Numbered from the stretch's first letter, positions 26,433 through 34,754 are shown. The stretch is 64,000 nucleotides of DNA from Pelotomaculum sp. PtaB.Bin104 (GCA_002067205.1 MVQL01000235.1:1-64000), one strand, 5' to 3'. Notes: a model not told the origin generated them from the letters alone. Made by a program: numbers and translations.

Positions 26433-27419
26433 TTAGTCCACCATCAGCACAGCCGCGCCGGTGATCCTACCGCTGCGCAAAGCATCGAGAGCATCATTGG
26501 CCGCACTGAGCGGAAACGACTGCACTTCAGTATGTACAGGAATTTTCGGAGCTAAAGCAAGAAATTCCTCTCCGTCTTGGCGGGTCAGGTTCGCTACCGA
26601 GCGCACCACCCGCTCGCCCCAGAGGATGCTGTACGGAAAGGTGGGAATATCACTCATGTGGATCCCGCCGCAGACTACTATCCCGCCCCTGGCCACCGCA
26701 CGCAGCGCGGCCGGGACCAGCGCCCCGTCAGGCGCGAATATGATCGCCGCCTCCAGTTCCTCAGGCGGCTGCTCCTGTGAGTCCCCTGCCCAAACGGCAC
26801 CCATAGCGCGGGCAAAGCGCTGGGCTTCATCATCACCGGCACGGGTAAAGGCATAGACCTGGCGGCCCTGGTAGCGGGCTACCTGGGCCACAATGTGAGC
26901 AGCCGCACCAAAGCCATAGATGCCGAGGTGTTCGGCGGCGCCTGTCATCACCAGGGAGCGGTAACCAATCAGACCGGCACAAAGCAGCGGGGCCGCCTGC
27001 TTGTCCGGATAACCGGCTGGAATAGGAAAACAAAACCGGTAGTCAGCCACCGTGTATTCAGCATAGCCACCGTTAATCTGGTACCCGGTGAACCGGGCTT
27101 CGGCACACAAGTTTTCCCGGCCGGAAAGACAGTAGTGGCAATGGTTGCAGGTGGAGCCAAGCCAGGGCACACCGACCCTGTCCCCGGCCTTAAACTGCCC
27201 GGCATGACTGCCTGCCGACACCACTGTGCCCACAATCTGATGTCCCGGAATTAAAGGAAGCACCGGTTCAGGCAATTCTCCGTCAACAATATGCAGGTCC
27301 GTCCGGCACAGCGCGCAGGCGTGAACTTTAAGCAACACTTGCTCTGGACCCGGTACAGGCACCGGTACATCGGCCTCACGCAGCGGCCTGCCGGGTGCAT
27401 CTAGAATCATCGCACGCAT
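26433..27419 (-). CDS. Zinc-dependent alcohol dehydrogenase
   Basis: A 328-residue medium-chain dehydrogenase that oxidises alcohols or reduces aldehydes with NAD(P). Catalytic zinc ligands are visible as CALCRTDLHIVDGE and GHQIVG. The structural-zinc loop CNHCHYCLSGRENLC holds four cysteines. A GRDGGYAEY-like stretch (GGYAEYTV) and an atypical Rossmann loop IYGFGAAAHIV follow. ATG start after AAGGAGTG, with its own terminator, so independent of the recombinase. It lies inside the recombinase element as its only metabolic cargo. Substrate unknown; the group includes the propanol-preferring AdhA type. Confidence 0.9.
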   Translation of the reverse strand: MRAMILDAPGRPLREADVPVPVPGPEQVLLKVHACALCRTDLHIVDGELPEPVLPLIPGHQIVGTVVSAGSHAGQFKAGDRVGVPWLGSTCNHCHYCLSGRENLCAEARFTGYQINGGYAEYTVADYRFCFPIPAGYPDKQAAPLLCAGLIGYRSLVMTGAAEHLGIYGFGAAAHIVAQVARYQGRQVYAFTRAGDDEAQRFARAMGAVWAGDSQEQPPEELEAAIIFAPDGALVPAALRAVARGGIVVCGGIHMSDIPTFPYSILWGERVVRSVANLTRQDGEEFLALAPKIPVHTEVQSFPLSAANDALDALRSGRITGAAVLMVD

Positions 27420-27539
27420 TTTTTCACTCCTTAACCTTTACCACCATCCTAATACAAAGGAGCTGGATTAGCAATTATTAGTACCGGGCTACTTAAACTA
27501 TTTCCTTATAGCTTCTTGAGCTGATTAATCCATTTTCAC

Positions 27540-28031
27540 TTAGCCGGAGTCCTTTGCCCTTTCCCATGCAGTATCACAACCGCCGGGTTGTAGAACTGGA
27601 TCGCCCGCCTTGGCCCTGACATCCTGAATACTGGAACCGTTGGCCAGAACATGGTTGTTGGATAAAATCATCAAATCTCTGGTCGCCTTGTCTTGAACCA
27701 CAGCCCCGAAAGTCCCTGCGGTGGACTGGTAATGGCCGATACTCATCCCAGGATGGCAGGGGCGTTCACGTGTTGTGCGCACCCCCAGCATTTTTACAAC
27801 ACCCATCTCCACCACATCGGTTTCGAGCCCGTCAACCTGCCTGGGTACAATGTGGCTGCGGGACAGGTTTGTCCTGGGCAACTTTTTTTCCACATATACG
27901 ATGAAGGCCGGCTTTCCAGTATCATTCTCCCCAACTTGTTTATAACCAACTCCCACACCAACTACATTCTTCATTCCAAGAAATTTTGTGCGGTTTTTAT
28001 TCAAAGCGCTTAACAATTTATTCATGCTCAT
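27540..28031 (-). CDS. 5' half of a split trypsin-like peptidase (His half)
   Basis: Starts at ATG 28031 with AAAGGAGG upstream, 46 bases after yabG. It codes for the N-terminal segment of a serine peptidase: KNVVGVGVGYKQVGE, FIVYVEKKLPR, GTFGAVVQDK, and ILSNNHVLAN with the catalytic His. After AGDPVLQPG (codon 150) it runs 13 codons into the element and stops. The Asp/Ser half is at 23816-24385. Alone, this product should be inactive. The rejoined protein, with LQPG joined to PYDGGT, matches the layout of Firmicute trypsin-like peptidases that carry such a motif (from memory of the family). Confidence 0.87.
   Translation of the reverse strand: MSMNKLLSALNKNRTKFLGMKNVVGVGVGYKQVGENDTGKPAFIVYVEKKLPRTNLSRSHIVPRQVDGLETDVVEMGVVKMLGVRTTRERPCHPGMSIGHYQSTAGTFGAVVQDKATRDLMILSNNHVLANGSSIQDVRAKAGDPVLQPGGCDTAWERAKDSG
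27583..27587 (-). other. Attachment-site core, distal side (CCCGG)
   Basis: Junction of the peptidase 5' half and the element, with minus-strand core CCCGG as codons CCC-GG(C). On the element side ATACTGCATGGGAA follows, mirroring the arm at the other junction. Confidence 0.65.
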
Positions 28032-28076
28032 TATCCTCCTTTCAATTGGAAAAACAGTAATTACATCTTAGGGCCA

Positions 28077-28970
28077 TTAATAGGGTGACAGTGGAATACC
28101 CATGCGGAATTTACCACGGGTCTCCATCCCGCCGATACCGTCAATGCCTGTAATTGTTCCGGCAATAATATCCTTTATTGAAATCCGGTCATAAATAGAG
28201 GTGTATGATATTTTTTCCACTACAAAAACCGGATCATAGGCATGGATCATTACCCGCTGGGGGGAACTGGCGAAGTTGGCGCCGGCAGAAAGGATTGACT
28301 CATAGTGGGACTGGCACGCGCCCGCAAAAATCACCAGGTCATCCCGGCTTTTTTCATAGTGCCGCGCTGCTTTCACAGCTTCAACAAAATATTTGGATGA
28401 ATAATAATTATTAATATCTTTAAAATCTAATTTGCCCTTAATGAAACCATCATGACCTGTTAGAACCAGTAAGTCCGGGTTGTGCTTGTTGAGCAGGCCC
28501 TGCACTTTCGCCGGCTGTTTATCTTCATCGATACAGTAACCGTTGGCCGGAATGCTCAACTGCTTGTAGGTTGTTAGACAAAGGTCTAAATAATCGCTGT
28601 CTCCGTCAATGTGCAATACGGTGCCGGGTATATCAAACCCATCAACCAGCGTTTTTCCAGGAGCTTTACCGCGCTCCTTGGGCACAGCCCGGCCCAAGAT
28701 CATCTCGCGTTCCCTGACCCGCCGGTTAAATATGCGCTTCATTTGCTCTTTGTTTTTTTGGGTTTGCTCGAACAGATGTTTTGCAAGCTCACTGCGCTCA
28801 ATTCTGACCAGATCTTCTTCCGGGGCACTGGCCCATAGCCTTAAGTTTAAACCCTTCAAATGGGCGTTATTTTTTCCGCTTTCATTAATAAAAAATTCTA
28901 TTACTTTAAAAAAAACATCGCAATTGTAGGACTTGCGTCCCACTATATCACCAGGATTGATCTTATTCAT
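28077..28970 (-). CDS. yabG: Sporulation-specific protease YabG
   Basis: A 297-residue protein matching YabG, the mother-cell cysteine-type protease that processes coat proteins such as SpoIVA, SafA and YeeK in B. subtilis. It has the N-terminal GDIVGRKSYNCDVFFKV, VLHIDGDSDYLDLCL, LVLTGHDGF and IFAGACQSHYESI (conserved H and C), and a C terminus ending in GIPLSPY. The position agrees with B. subtilis, where yabG follows yabE/rnmV/ksgA, although three extra genes separate them here. A sigma-K-like promoter lies upstream. The split peptidase begins 46 bases downstream and is probably co-transcribed. Confidence 0.95.
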   Translation of the reverse strand: MNKINPGDIVGRKSYNCDVFFKVIEFFINESGKNNAHLKGLNLRLWASAPEEDLVRIERSELAKHLFEQTQKNKEQMKRIFNRRVREREMILGRAVPKERGKAPGKTLVDGFDIPGTVLHIDGDSDYLDLCLTTYKQLSIPANGYCIDEDKQPAKVQGLLNKHNPDLLVLTGHDGFIKGKLDFKDINNYYSSKYFVEAVKAARHYEKSRDDLVIFAGACQSHYESILSAGANFASSPQRVMIHAYDPVFVVEKISYTSIYDRISIKDIIAGTITGIDGIGGMETRGKFRMGIPLSPY

Positions 28971-28998
28971 CAGTATTTGCCCCTCAATAACTTTTGTA

Positions 28999-29030
28999 TA
29001 TCATATGTAAGGGGCCTAATGACTTGTGTA
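28999..29030 (-). promoter_or_regulatory. Sigma-K-like promoter of yabG
   Basis: Minus strand CACA (about 29029-29025), 17 bases, then CATATGATA (29007-28999), a full match to CATANNNTA. B. subtilis yabG is known to be sigma-K dependent. Confidence 0.6.
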
Positions 29031-29095
29031 TTTCTACTCAACTTTCCGGAGCAGTTTCCATATGTTAGATAAGATAAATGGAAAGGAAGAAATAT

Positions 29096-29884
29096 ATGAT
29101 CGCCGCTGTAGTTCCGGTTCGCAATGAAGGACAGCGCCTAAAAAAAACTTTTGAAACACTCTTGAGCACTCCCGTTGATCTTATTATTCCGGTAATTAAC
29201 GGCAGTACGGATGATTCTTTATTGATAGCACAGCAAATTCAGCCACGGAGCCTACCGGTTTATTTTCACGACCCTCTAGGCATTGATGTACCAAGAGCAA
29301 TCGGCGCTAAAATAGCATGGGACAGGGGCGCCAGGGCAGTACTTTTTATTGATGGAGATATGGACGGCGCTATTTCAAAAAATTTGTGTGAATTGCTTGA
29401 TCACGTCACCTATGGACACTTTGACATGTCACTGACCAATTGCTACCCCGAAAAAGTTCCAGAAGGTTTGTCAACCCTGGCGCTGCATTTATTAAAGGAA
29501 CGCCGGCGGCTGAATAAAAAAATCGGCCTTGTTCAAGAAATCGCCGTCGCCTCCCCCTGTCATGGCCCGCACGCAGTATCCCGGCGCTTTCTTAATGTTA
29601 TTCCGCTAAAAGAAATTGCCATTCCTCCGGTTTCCCTGGCCCTGGCGGCAAAAAACGGCCTCAAAGTCAACATTGGAGCTAATATCTGCCATAAAGATTT
29701 AGGTTCACCGGAAAAAGATCCGCGGCACTCACATCTTATCGCTGAGACCATTATCGGAGACTGTATTGAAGCTCTCCACGTGTACCGGGGTGAAAAACGC
29801 TCCCGGCGCAGGGGGCAGATAGAACATAATGGCTACCATCTGGAAAGACGATGGGATCTTCTGAATGATTTTATCAGAAAATGA
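29096..29884 (+). CDS. Family 2 glycosyltransferase
   Basis: 262 residues. It has a GT-A fold: IAAVVPVRNEGQRLKKTF at the N terminus, PVINGSTDDS, and AVLFIDGDMDG as the DXD-type metal/nucleotide motif. A late region (HGPHAVSRR) precedes a C-terminal basic helix. It uses a nucleotide-activated sugar; the acceptor is unknown. ATG 29096 has AAAGGA 8 bases upstream and is preferred over ATG 29078. It is an isolated rightward gene, divergent from yabG. A role in spore surface glycosylation is possible from position only. Confidence 0.8.
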   Translation: MIAAVVPVRNEGQRLKKTFETLLSTPVDLIIPVINGSTDDSLLIAQQIQPRSLPVYFHDPLGIDVPRAIGAKIAWDRGARAVLFIDGDMDGAISKNLCELLDHVTYGHFDMSLTNCYPEKVPEGLSTLALHLLKERRRLNKKIGLVQEIAVASPCHGPHAVSRRFLNVIPLKEIAIPPVSLALAAKNGLKVNIGANICHKDLGSPEKDPRHSHLIAETIIGDCIEALHVYRGEKRSRRRGQIEHNGYHLERRWDLLNDFIRK

Positions 29885-29902
29885 TGGTACCAGAAATAAA
29901 TA

Positions 29903-29943
29903 AAGCCACTGACATGTCCGTCATGGCAGTGGCTTAGCCTTTT
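29903..29943 (+). terminator. Terminator after the glycosyltransferase
   Basis: AAGCCACTG-A-CATG and CATG-G-CAGTGGCTT form a 13-bp stem with one mismatch, followed by CCTTTT. Confidence 0.85.
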
Positions 29944-29978
29944 ACATTCGATATTAATTTCGTCCCGGTTGACAAGGC

Positions 29979-30449
29979 CTATTTAGTGTGCTTATCGGCT
30001 ACACTTGAAGCCCCAAAAGCGTCCGGCTTGATTTTCGCCCGGAACCCGCTGCCGGTGACCATTCCTACTACCTCGCGAATAAGGCTCTTGGTCTCTCCCT
30101 GGTTGCCGACATCTATGTGAATTTCCACATTTAAGTCCGCAAAACCGCTGCTGCTAAAATATTTATTCACCATCCCGCCAACTTCCAGGCTGAGAGCTGT
30201 CTCATAAAATATTTTCTGGCGCAAGCTTTTTATCTTTCGCTGCCTTTTTTTCCTGTAATAATAACGCGCGCCCTTACCTAAACGGTGCACGATTATTGCG
30301 GTTACAAAGGAGGTTTCCCGCTTGACCTGGGAATCTGAGCCAATAATGATTTTATAAGCAGAGGTGGGCAGTCCAGTGATATATTTTATAATGTCGTCCA
30401 TCATTTGCTCAAAGTCCATGCGGCCCTTAGTCGGACTGAAGAAATACAT
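29979..30449 (-). CDS. YkuK-like RNase H-fold protein (DUF458)
   Basis: 156 residues from ATG 30449 (GAGGGGAAAGGC upstream; extension to 30491 is less likely). Residues match the DUF458/YkuK family: YFFSPTKG at the N terminus, IIIGSDSQVK (acidic strand as in RNase H), VTAIIVHRLGKGARYYY, IHIDVGNQGETK and a late KPDAFGASSVADKHT. It is predicted to be nuclease-like; the substrate is unknown. It sits between rsmA and the glycosyltransferase where rnmV-type genes might be expected, but it is not RnmV. Confidence 0.85.
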   Translation of the reverse strand: MYFFSPTKGRMDFEQMMDDIIKYITGLPTSAYKIIIGSDSQVKRETSFVTAIIVHRLGKGARYYYRKKRQRKIKSLRQKIFYETALSLEVGGMVNKYFSSSGFADLNVEIHIDVGNQGETKSLIREVVGMVTGSGFRAKIKPDAFGASSVADKHTK

Positions 30450-30565
30450 GCCTTTCCCCTCACCCGTCAATAAATATAATCTTAATAACAATAATATTCC
30501 GCTGCTTTTCCAAGGTTGCCCGGCAGTCGCTACAACAGCGCGCCAATCGAATAATTAAGCTTGCT

Positions 30566-31453
30566 CTACCCGTTCCTGACCTCCAGCAGGCTGTCGCTTA
30601 AACGGGCAAACTCAGCTAAACTCAATGTTTCACCACGCCGCGCCGGATCAATTCCGCAGTTATGCAGCACATCCTTCCACAAATCCTTGGCGATTGCCAT
30701 ATCCGATCCTGCCAGAGAGTTTAACAGGGTCTTGCGGCGTTTGCCAAAAGCAGCTCGTACTACTTGAAAAAAGGTTTTTTCGTCTTTAACCGGTACAGCA
30801 GGCTTCTGTCGCAACACCAACCGCACCACCGCGGAGTCTACTGCCGGAACTGGGAAGAAGACCGTTTTGGGCACCCGGAAAAGTAATTTTGCATCAGTAA
30901 AATACTGCACAGCCACACTTAGCGCGCCATAATCTTTTGTGCCGGGGGCAGCAGTCAATCGGGCCGCCACCTCCAACTGGACCATGACCACCATCAGGGA
31001 AATATTATAATGCTCATGTAACAGCCGCAGCAACAGGGGTGTGGTAATATAATAAGGAAGGTTGGCCAGGAGTTTATACTGCCTGGCATCCCGTCCGTAA
31101 ACACCTCCGGTATGCTCCTGGGCCAGGCGGTCAAAGTCAATTTCCAGGGCATCTCCCTGAATGACCACCACATTATCCAGGCCTGCCAGCACCTCTGCCA
31201 GCGCCGGCAGCAAACCCCGGTCAAGCTCAACCGCCAGCACCTTGCCGGCACTGCCGGCAGACCGGGTGGTAAGCGCCCCGAGCCCCGGCCCGATTTCAGC
31301 AGCTAGATCGTCAGGTTGCAATTCTGCAGCAGCAACAATTTTGCCGGCGATATTGCGATCAATTAGAAAATTTTGACCAAAACTCTTCCGGCAGGCTAGC
31401 TGATAACGGTTTAAAATATCTCTTATCCCTGCCGGCGAAGTAACTTCCAACAA
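30566..31453 (-). CDS. rsmA: 16S rRNA dimethyladenosine transferase RsmA (KsgA)
   Basis: 295 residues. Dimethylates two adjacent adenosines near the 3' end of 16S rRNA using SAM, a late step of 30S maturation. It has KSFGQNFLID at the N terminus, the SAM loop EIGPGLGALT, the acidic AVELDRGL, and NLPYYITTPLL, the N-L-P-Y-Y catalytic motif. The C-terminal helical domain FGKRRKTLLNSLAG is also present. Start TTG 31453 follows GGGAGGG. The upstream yabE gene is 124 bases away; the usual rnmV gene between them is absent. Confidence 0.97.
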   Translation of the reverse strand: MLEVTSPAGIRDILNRYQLACRKSFGQNFLIDRNIAGKIVAAAELQPDDLAAEIGPGLGALTTRSAGSAGKVLAVELDRGLLPALAEVLAGLDNVVVIQGDALEIDFDRLAQEHTGGVYGRDARQYKLLANLPYYITTPLLLRLLHEHYNISLMVVMVQLEVAARLTAAPGTKDYGALSVAVQYFTDAKLLFRVPKTVFFPVPAVDSAVVRLVLRQKPAVPVKDEKTFFQVVRAAFGKRRKTLLNSLAGSDMAIAKDLWKDVLHNCGIDPARRGETLSLAEFARLSDSLLEVRNG

Positions 31454-31550
31454 CCTGTGCCCTCCCGTATAATGCTATTAGCAATTAACCTTTTATTATT
31501 TTCGGTGTCTTGCCATCATTTCCTTTTTTATTATTCCCGGATCAGGCCAA

Positions 31551-31572
31551 AACAAAAAGGCCTTTCGGCCCT
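31551..31572 (-). terminator. Terminator after yabE
   Basis: On the minus strand AGGGCC-GAAA-GGCCTT (one G-U) is followed by TTTGTTTT. Confidence 0.78.
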
Positions 31573-31577
31573 AATAT

Positions 31578-32597
31578 TTAATCTATGACGTAAGCCTTAA
31601 CCCTTCTAGAACCCCATCTCATCGCCTCATTATAAGACTCAAAGAATAAGTCAATCCGGTTTCCTCTGATCGCGCCGCCCCGGTCAAGGGCAGTGGCATA
31701 CCCGTACCCTTCAACATAAAGCCTGGTACCCATCTTGATTACACTCGTATCAACCGCAGCCACTCCATAGTGCGGCGCAGCGCCTGAAGCGGTATTACTG
31801 CCTGTATATGTATAACCAGTCGCCAGCAAATCAAGGGTCTCGGAGTAACGGATATTTTCGCCGCCACGGGACACAGTCATACCGCTTCCTACCATTACAA
31901 CTTTATCCACTGCAGGTTCAATAACTTCCCGAGAGGCCAGTTGACGGTTTACCTCCCTGCCATCCTTAAAAAGAACCTGCCAGATCTGACGCTCTTTTCC
32001 TTCTTTGCCTTCCTGAGCCACCCGGCTTTCTCCGCTAGGCATCTTTACAGTGTACTGCTTCTTCGTTTCATGGTCAATCAAGACTTCGCTTTCGATTGTA
32101 TCAACTCTGACCCGGACTACTTGCACGGTCATACCCGGTGTGACTGGAGCATCCTTAACTGGAAAAACCTCATCATCAGGACCCGTCTCAATACCGTATT
32201 CCACAAGAACATCGCCAACTTGTTGCGCCATTGTCCTGACTGGAAGAGTTCCCCCATCCACCGCAATAGTTAGATCTAACGCATGTTTTACTGTTACCAG
32301 CATGCCATCCTGTAGAGGGCTTTCAATAGAAGGCTCCACCTCATCTTTATCCAGAACGGCGATCCCGTTTGCCTGCAGAACCCCCCCTACAGTTCCAGCA
32401 AAAGTCTGCACCTTAATTTCGTTGCCGTCAACTGAGAGGGTTACCGACTTGTTTTTCCAGACATAGCAGCTAACCAATAAAGCAACCACTACGGTCGTTA
32501 CAGCAGCCCACTTGAGCAAAACACCCCGTTGCCGGGGTAACCTTAAAACCATGCCGTCAAATTTCCGATGCAGTGCCTCCAGCCTTGACCAACTCAT
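31578..32597 (-). CDS. yabE: YabE-like cell wall protein (DUF348, G5 and 3D domains)
   Basis: 339 residues from ATG 32597 (AAGGGGG 6 bases upstream). A membrane anchor (LLKWAAVTTVVVALLVSCYVW) precedes two to three DUF348 repeats (VTLSVDGNEIKVQTFAGTVGGVL...), a G5 domain (EVLIDHETKKQYTVKMPSGESRVAQEGKEG) and a C-terminal 3D domain. The 3D domain has LLATGYTYTGSNTASGA, GVAAVDTSVIKMG and ALDRGGAIRGNRIDLFF, the D-x3-G...D triad of Rpf/MltA-like lytic fold. It likely remodels peptidoglycan. Its place between tatD and rsmA is conserved in Firmicutes. Confidence 0.93.
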   Translation of the reverse strand: MSWSRLEALHRKFDGMVLRLPRQRGVLLKWAAVTTVVVALLVSCYVWKNKSVTLSVDGNEIKVQTFAGTVGGVLQANGIAVLDKDEVEPSIESPLQDGMLVTVKHALDLTIAVDGGTLPVRTMAQQVGDVLVEYGIETGPDDEVFPVKDAPVTPGMTVQVVRVRVDTIESEVLIDHETKKQYTVKMPSGESRVAQEGKEGKERQIWQVLFKDGREVNRQLASREVIEPAVDKVVMVGSGMTVSRGGENIRYSETLDLLATGYTYTGSNTASGAAPHYGVAAVDTSVIKMGTRLYVEGYGYATALDRGGAIRGNRIDLFFESYNEAMRWGSRRVKAYVID

Positions 32598-32752
32598 TAA
32601 ATGCCCCCTTATCACAGTTTAGCTTGCAGGTATTTATATGCCAGTTAGGTCCGCTTCCTTACGTTGTTGCCCATTTAGATGTACCTGTATTTTACTACAG
32701 GTTGGTTGTCCTGAACAGATTTTTTTCCAGTCACAATATTATCCAATATGAC

Positions 32753-32775
32753 AAAAAAACGGTTTTTCCCCGTTT
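32753..32775 (-). terminator. Terminator overlapping the UPF0158 stop codon
   Basis: On the minus strand AAACGG-GGAAAAA-CCGTTT is followed by a T run. Confidence 0.75.
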
Positions 32776-33232
32776 AACCATCTTTAGTCTTTTTGAATTC
32801 TCTTGGCAATTTGTTGACAAGTTCGATACCCTTATCTTTAAACCATCCAATTAAAAACTCTTTATTGCATTCATGCTCAAAAACATACCAGCGCCGCCGC
32901 TCTTCTTCAAACTCCATTAAAACATTACGGAACTTTTGAATCTCCTGGCTGTCTATTGCTTTTTCCAGCAATTCTTTTAAGTAAGATTTTTCTATGAGTG
33001 AAGTATAATCTTTCTTAACCTGAGCACAAAAAGACTGGTCCAGCTTCGGGACTTTAATATAACGGTCCGGCTGATTGTCAAGTATTTCCATAATCTCTTT
33101 GTGCTCTGGGAAGTCCAGCGGTGAAAAAAAACGTATATCACCGGTTTGCATGTCCAGATAATACTCCGAGTATCCGCTGCTGTTTTCAAAGGCATTGACC
33201 AGCCATGCTATATTAACCAATACCTTGCGCAT
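32774..33232 (-). CDS. UPF0158 family protein
   Basis: 152 residues. The family-typical N terminus has IAWLVNAFENSSGYSEYYLDMQTGDI, followed by a conserved FRNVLMEFEEERRRWYVFEHE region and a basic end. The family has no proven function; it is an acidic, helix-rich soluble protein. ATG start after GGAGGAGG. It lies between cobO and yabE, an insertion relative to the B. subtilis order. Confidence 0.85.
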   Translation of the reverse strand: MRKVLVNIAWLVNAFENSSGYSEYYLDMQTGDIRFFSPLDFPEHKEIMEILDNQPDRYIKVPKLDQSFCAQVKKDYTSLIEKSYLKELLEKAIDSQEIQKFRNVLMEFEEERRRWYVFEHECNKEFLIGWFKDKGIELVNKLPREFKKTKDG

Positions 33233-33292
33233 CGAATCCTCCTCCCCATAAAAACAAATTCTCTTTATGTTTTAAAGACAAAAGGAGCCAGC

Positions 33293-33826
33293 TCAAAACT
33301 CGATACCCTTTTGGGCCTTAATACCTCGTGAAAAGTGGTGTTTTATATCTCTCATCTCAGTAACTAAGTCAGCCCGCTCAATAACCTCCTGAGGAGCATT
33401 GCGTCCAGTCAGCACCAGGTGTACATGCTCCTGCTTCCGGTCGACCAGGCCCAGTACATCGTCCAATGAGATTAACCCGCAATTTATGGCGTAAAAGATT
33501 TCATCAAGTATAACCAGGTCGTATTTTCCGTAAGATATTTCCGAACCGGCTAAACCTAACGCCTCTTGTGCGGCCTGGCGATGCCGGTCAAAATCTCCGT
33601 CAACTTCATAAACAAATCCCATTCCGGTAGAACGGATCGTCAGGCCCGAGCCCAATTTCTCAGCTGCCTTTTGTTCTCCGGACTGCCAAATTGAACTCTT
33701 TATAAACTGGACTATCAGCACTTTCATGCCCTGTCCCCAGGCCCGGAGAGCCATTCCCAGCGCAGCTGTGGTTTTGCCCTTGCCATCCCCTGTAAATACT
33801 AAAAGCAGCCCTTTCCTTTGGCCCAT
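33293..33826 (-). CDS. cobO: Cob(I)alamin adenosyltransferase (CobO/BtuR)
   Basis: 177 residues. Transfers adenosyl from ATP to cob(I)alamin, making adenosylcobalamin. It has a P-loop at the N terminus (FTGDGKGKTTAALGMALRAWGQG), IVQFIKS, ISYGKYDLVILDEIFYA and LTGRNAP, all typical of CobO/BtuR. ATG 33826 follows AGGGAG at 8 bases. B12-dependent methylmalonyl-CoA metabolism is common in this group of bacteria, so a need for this enzyme is expected (inference). Confidence 0.95.
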   Translation of the reverse strand: MGQRKGLLLVFTGDGKGKTTAALGMALRAWGQGMKVLIVQFIKSSIWQSGEQKAAEKLGSGLTIRSTGMGFVYEVDGDFDRHRQAAQEALGLAGSEISYGKYDLVILDEIFYAINCGLISLDDVLGLVDRKQEHVHLVLTGRNAPQEVIERADLVTEMRDIKHHFSRGIKAQKGIEF

Positions 33827-33921
33827 CTGAAATACTCCCTGTTGCTGGCACTCCACCTACCACCAGATAATCAATATTAAAATACTCAATTCCAAAGTTT
33901 GACACGGTAAGGCTTTTGGGC

Positions 33922-34701
33922 TTAGCTGGTTGTATTCAAACGAAACAAGGTCCTGCCATTTTCTGTGCATATTTTTGCCAGTTCCGCACTATCCAACTTC
34001 TTTAGGGCAGCCACTTCCGCGGCGGTGTACTGGACAAAGGCAGGCTCATTTCTTTTACCCCGGTAGGGCACCGGGGTAAGAAAAGGTGAGTCGGTTTCGA
34101 TTAAGAGGCGGTCCAAAGGCAGGCGTGTGGCTACATCTTTCAGCTTGTTGGATTTATTGAAGGTTACCGGGCCGGCAATGGAAATATAAAAGCCCAGCTT
34201 CATGCACTGCTGTGCCATTTCCCAGCTCCCGGAGTAGCAGTGGATCACACCACCGGCAGAAAACGGGTCTTCCTGCTGTAAAATGTCCATAATGTCACCG
34301 TGTGCTTCCCGGTCGTGAATAATTACCGGCAGGTTCAATTTTCGGGCGAGCGCCAGCTGCCCGCGGAATACCTTATGCTGCTCCGGCCGGGGGGAACGAT
34401 CCCGGAAGTAATCCAAACCGATTTCCCCCAGCGCGACGACCTTAGGGTGTCCAGCCAGCAATTCCAATTGCTCCAGGTAATCAGGTGGCACATTACCCGC
34501 TTCATGGGGGTGAACCCCCACCGCAGCGTAGATCAAATCGTACTTTTCCGCTAGTTGTACTGCCTTGCGGGATGAGTCCAACTCAAAACCGACGTTAACA
34601 ATATATATCAAACCAGCTGCGCGTGCCCGCCCGATCATTTCATCCCGGTCGGTGTCATAGTCCTCAAAGTCCAAATGGGCATGCGTGTCAAATAAAATCA
34701 C
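33922..34701 (-). CDS. tatD: TatD family metal-dependent DNase
   Basis: About 259 residues from GTG 34701 (AAAGG 9 bases upstream; ATG 34710 is too close to the ribosome site). It is an amidohydrolase-fold nuclease with metal ligands visible: FDTHAHLDF, GEIGLDYF, VIIHDREAH, HCYSG and ETDSPFLTPVP. TatD acts on DNA 3' ends in repair or degradation. Directly follows metG, as in B. subtilis (yabD). Confidence 0.95.
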   Translation of the reverse strand: MILFDTHAHLDFEDYDTDRDEMIGRARAAGLIYIVNVGFELDSSRKAVQLAEKYDLIYAAVGVHPHEAGNVPPDYLEQLELLAGHPKVVALGEIGLDYFRDRSPRPEQHKVFRGQLALARKLNLPVIIHDREAHGDIMDILQQEDPFSAGGVIHCYSGSWEMAQQCMKLGFYISIAGPVTFNKSNKLKDVATRLPLDRLLIETDSPFLTPVPYRGKRNEPAFVQYTAAEVAALKKLDSAELAKICTENGRTLFRLNTTS

Positions 34702-34754
34702 AAATATCATCCTTTATTCATCTCAAATTATCGACAAGTTGGATGCGTTACCTA

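Larger units (their letters stand above)
24381..27587. mobile_element. 3.2-kb serine-recombinase element interrupting a peptidase gene
   Basis: About 3,202 bp lie between two copies of the core CCCGG inside a peptidase gene. The load is a large serine recombinase at one end, a 54-codon coupled ORF, and a zinc alcohol dehydrogenase. In the predicted circular form the core would be flanked by TTCCATGTGTAT and ATACTGCATGGGAA, an imperfect inverted repeat centred within about one base of the core, as expected of attP for large serine recombinases. No conjugation or replication genes are present, so it resembles a minimal skin-type intervening element. That it excises is inference from the in-frame junctions. 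Confidence 0.8.
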
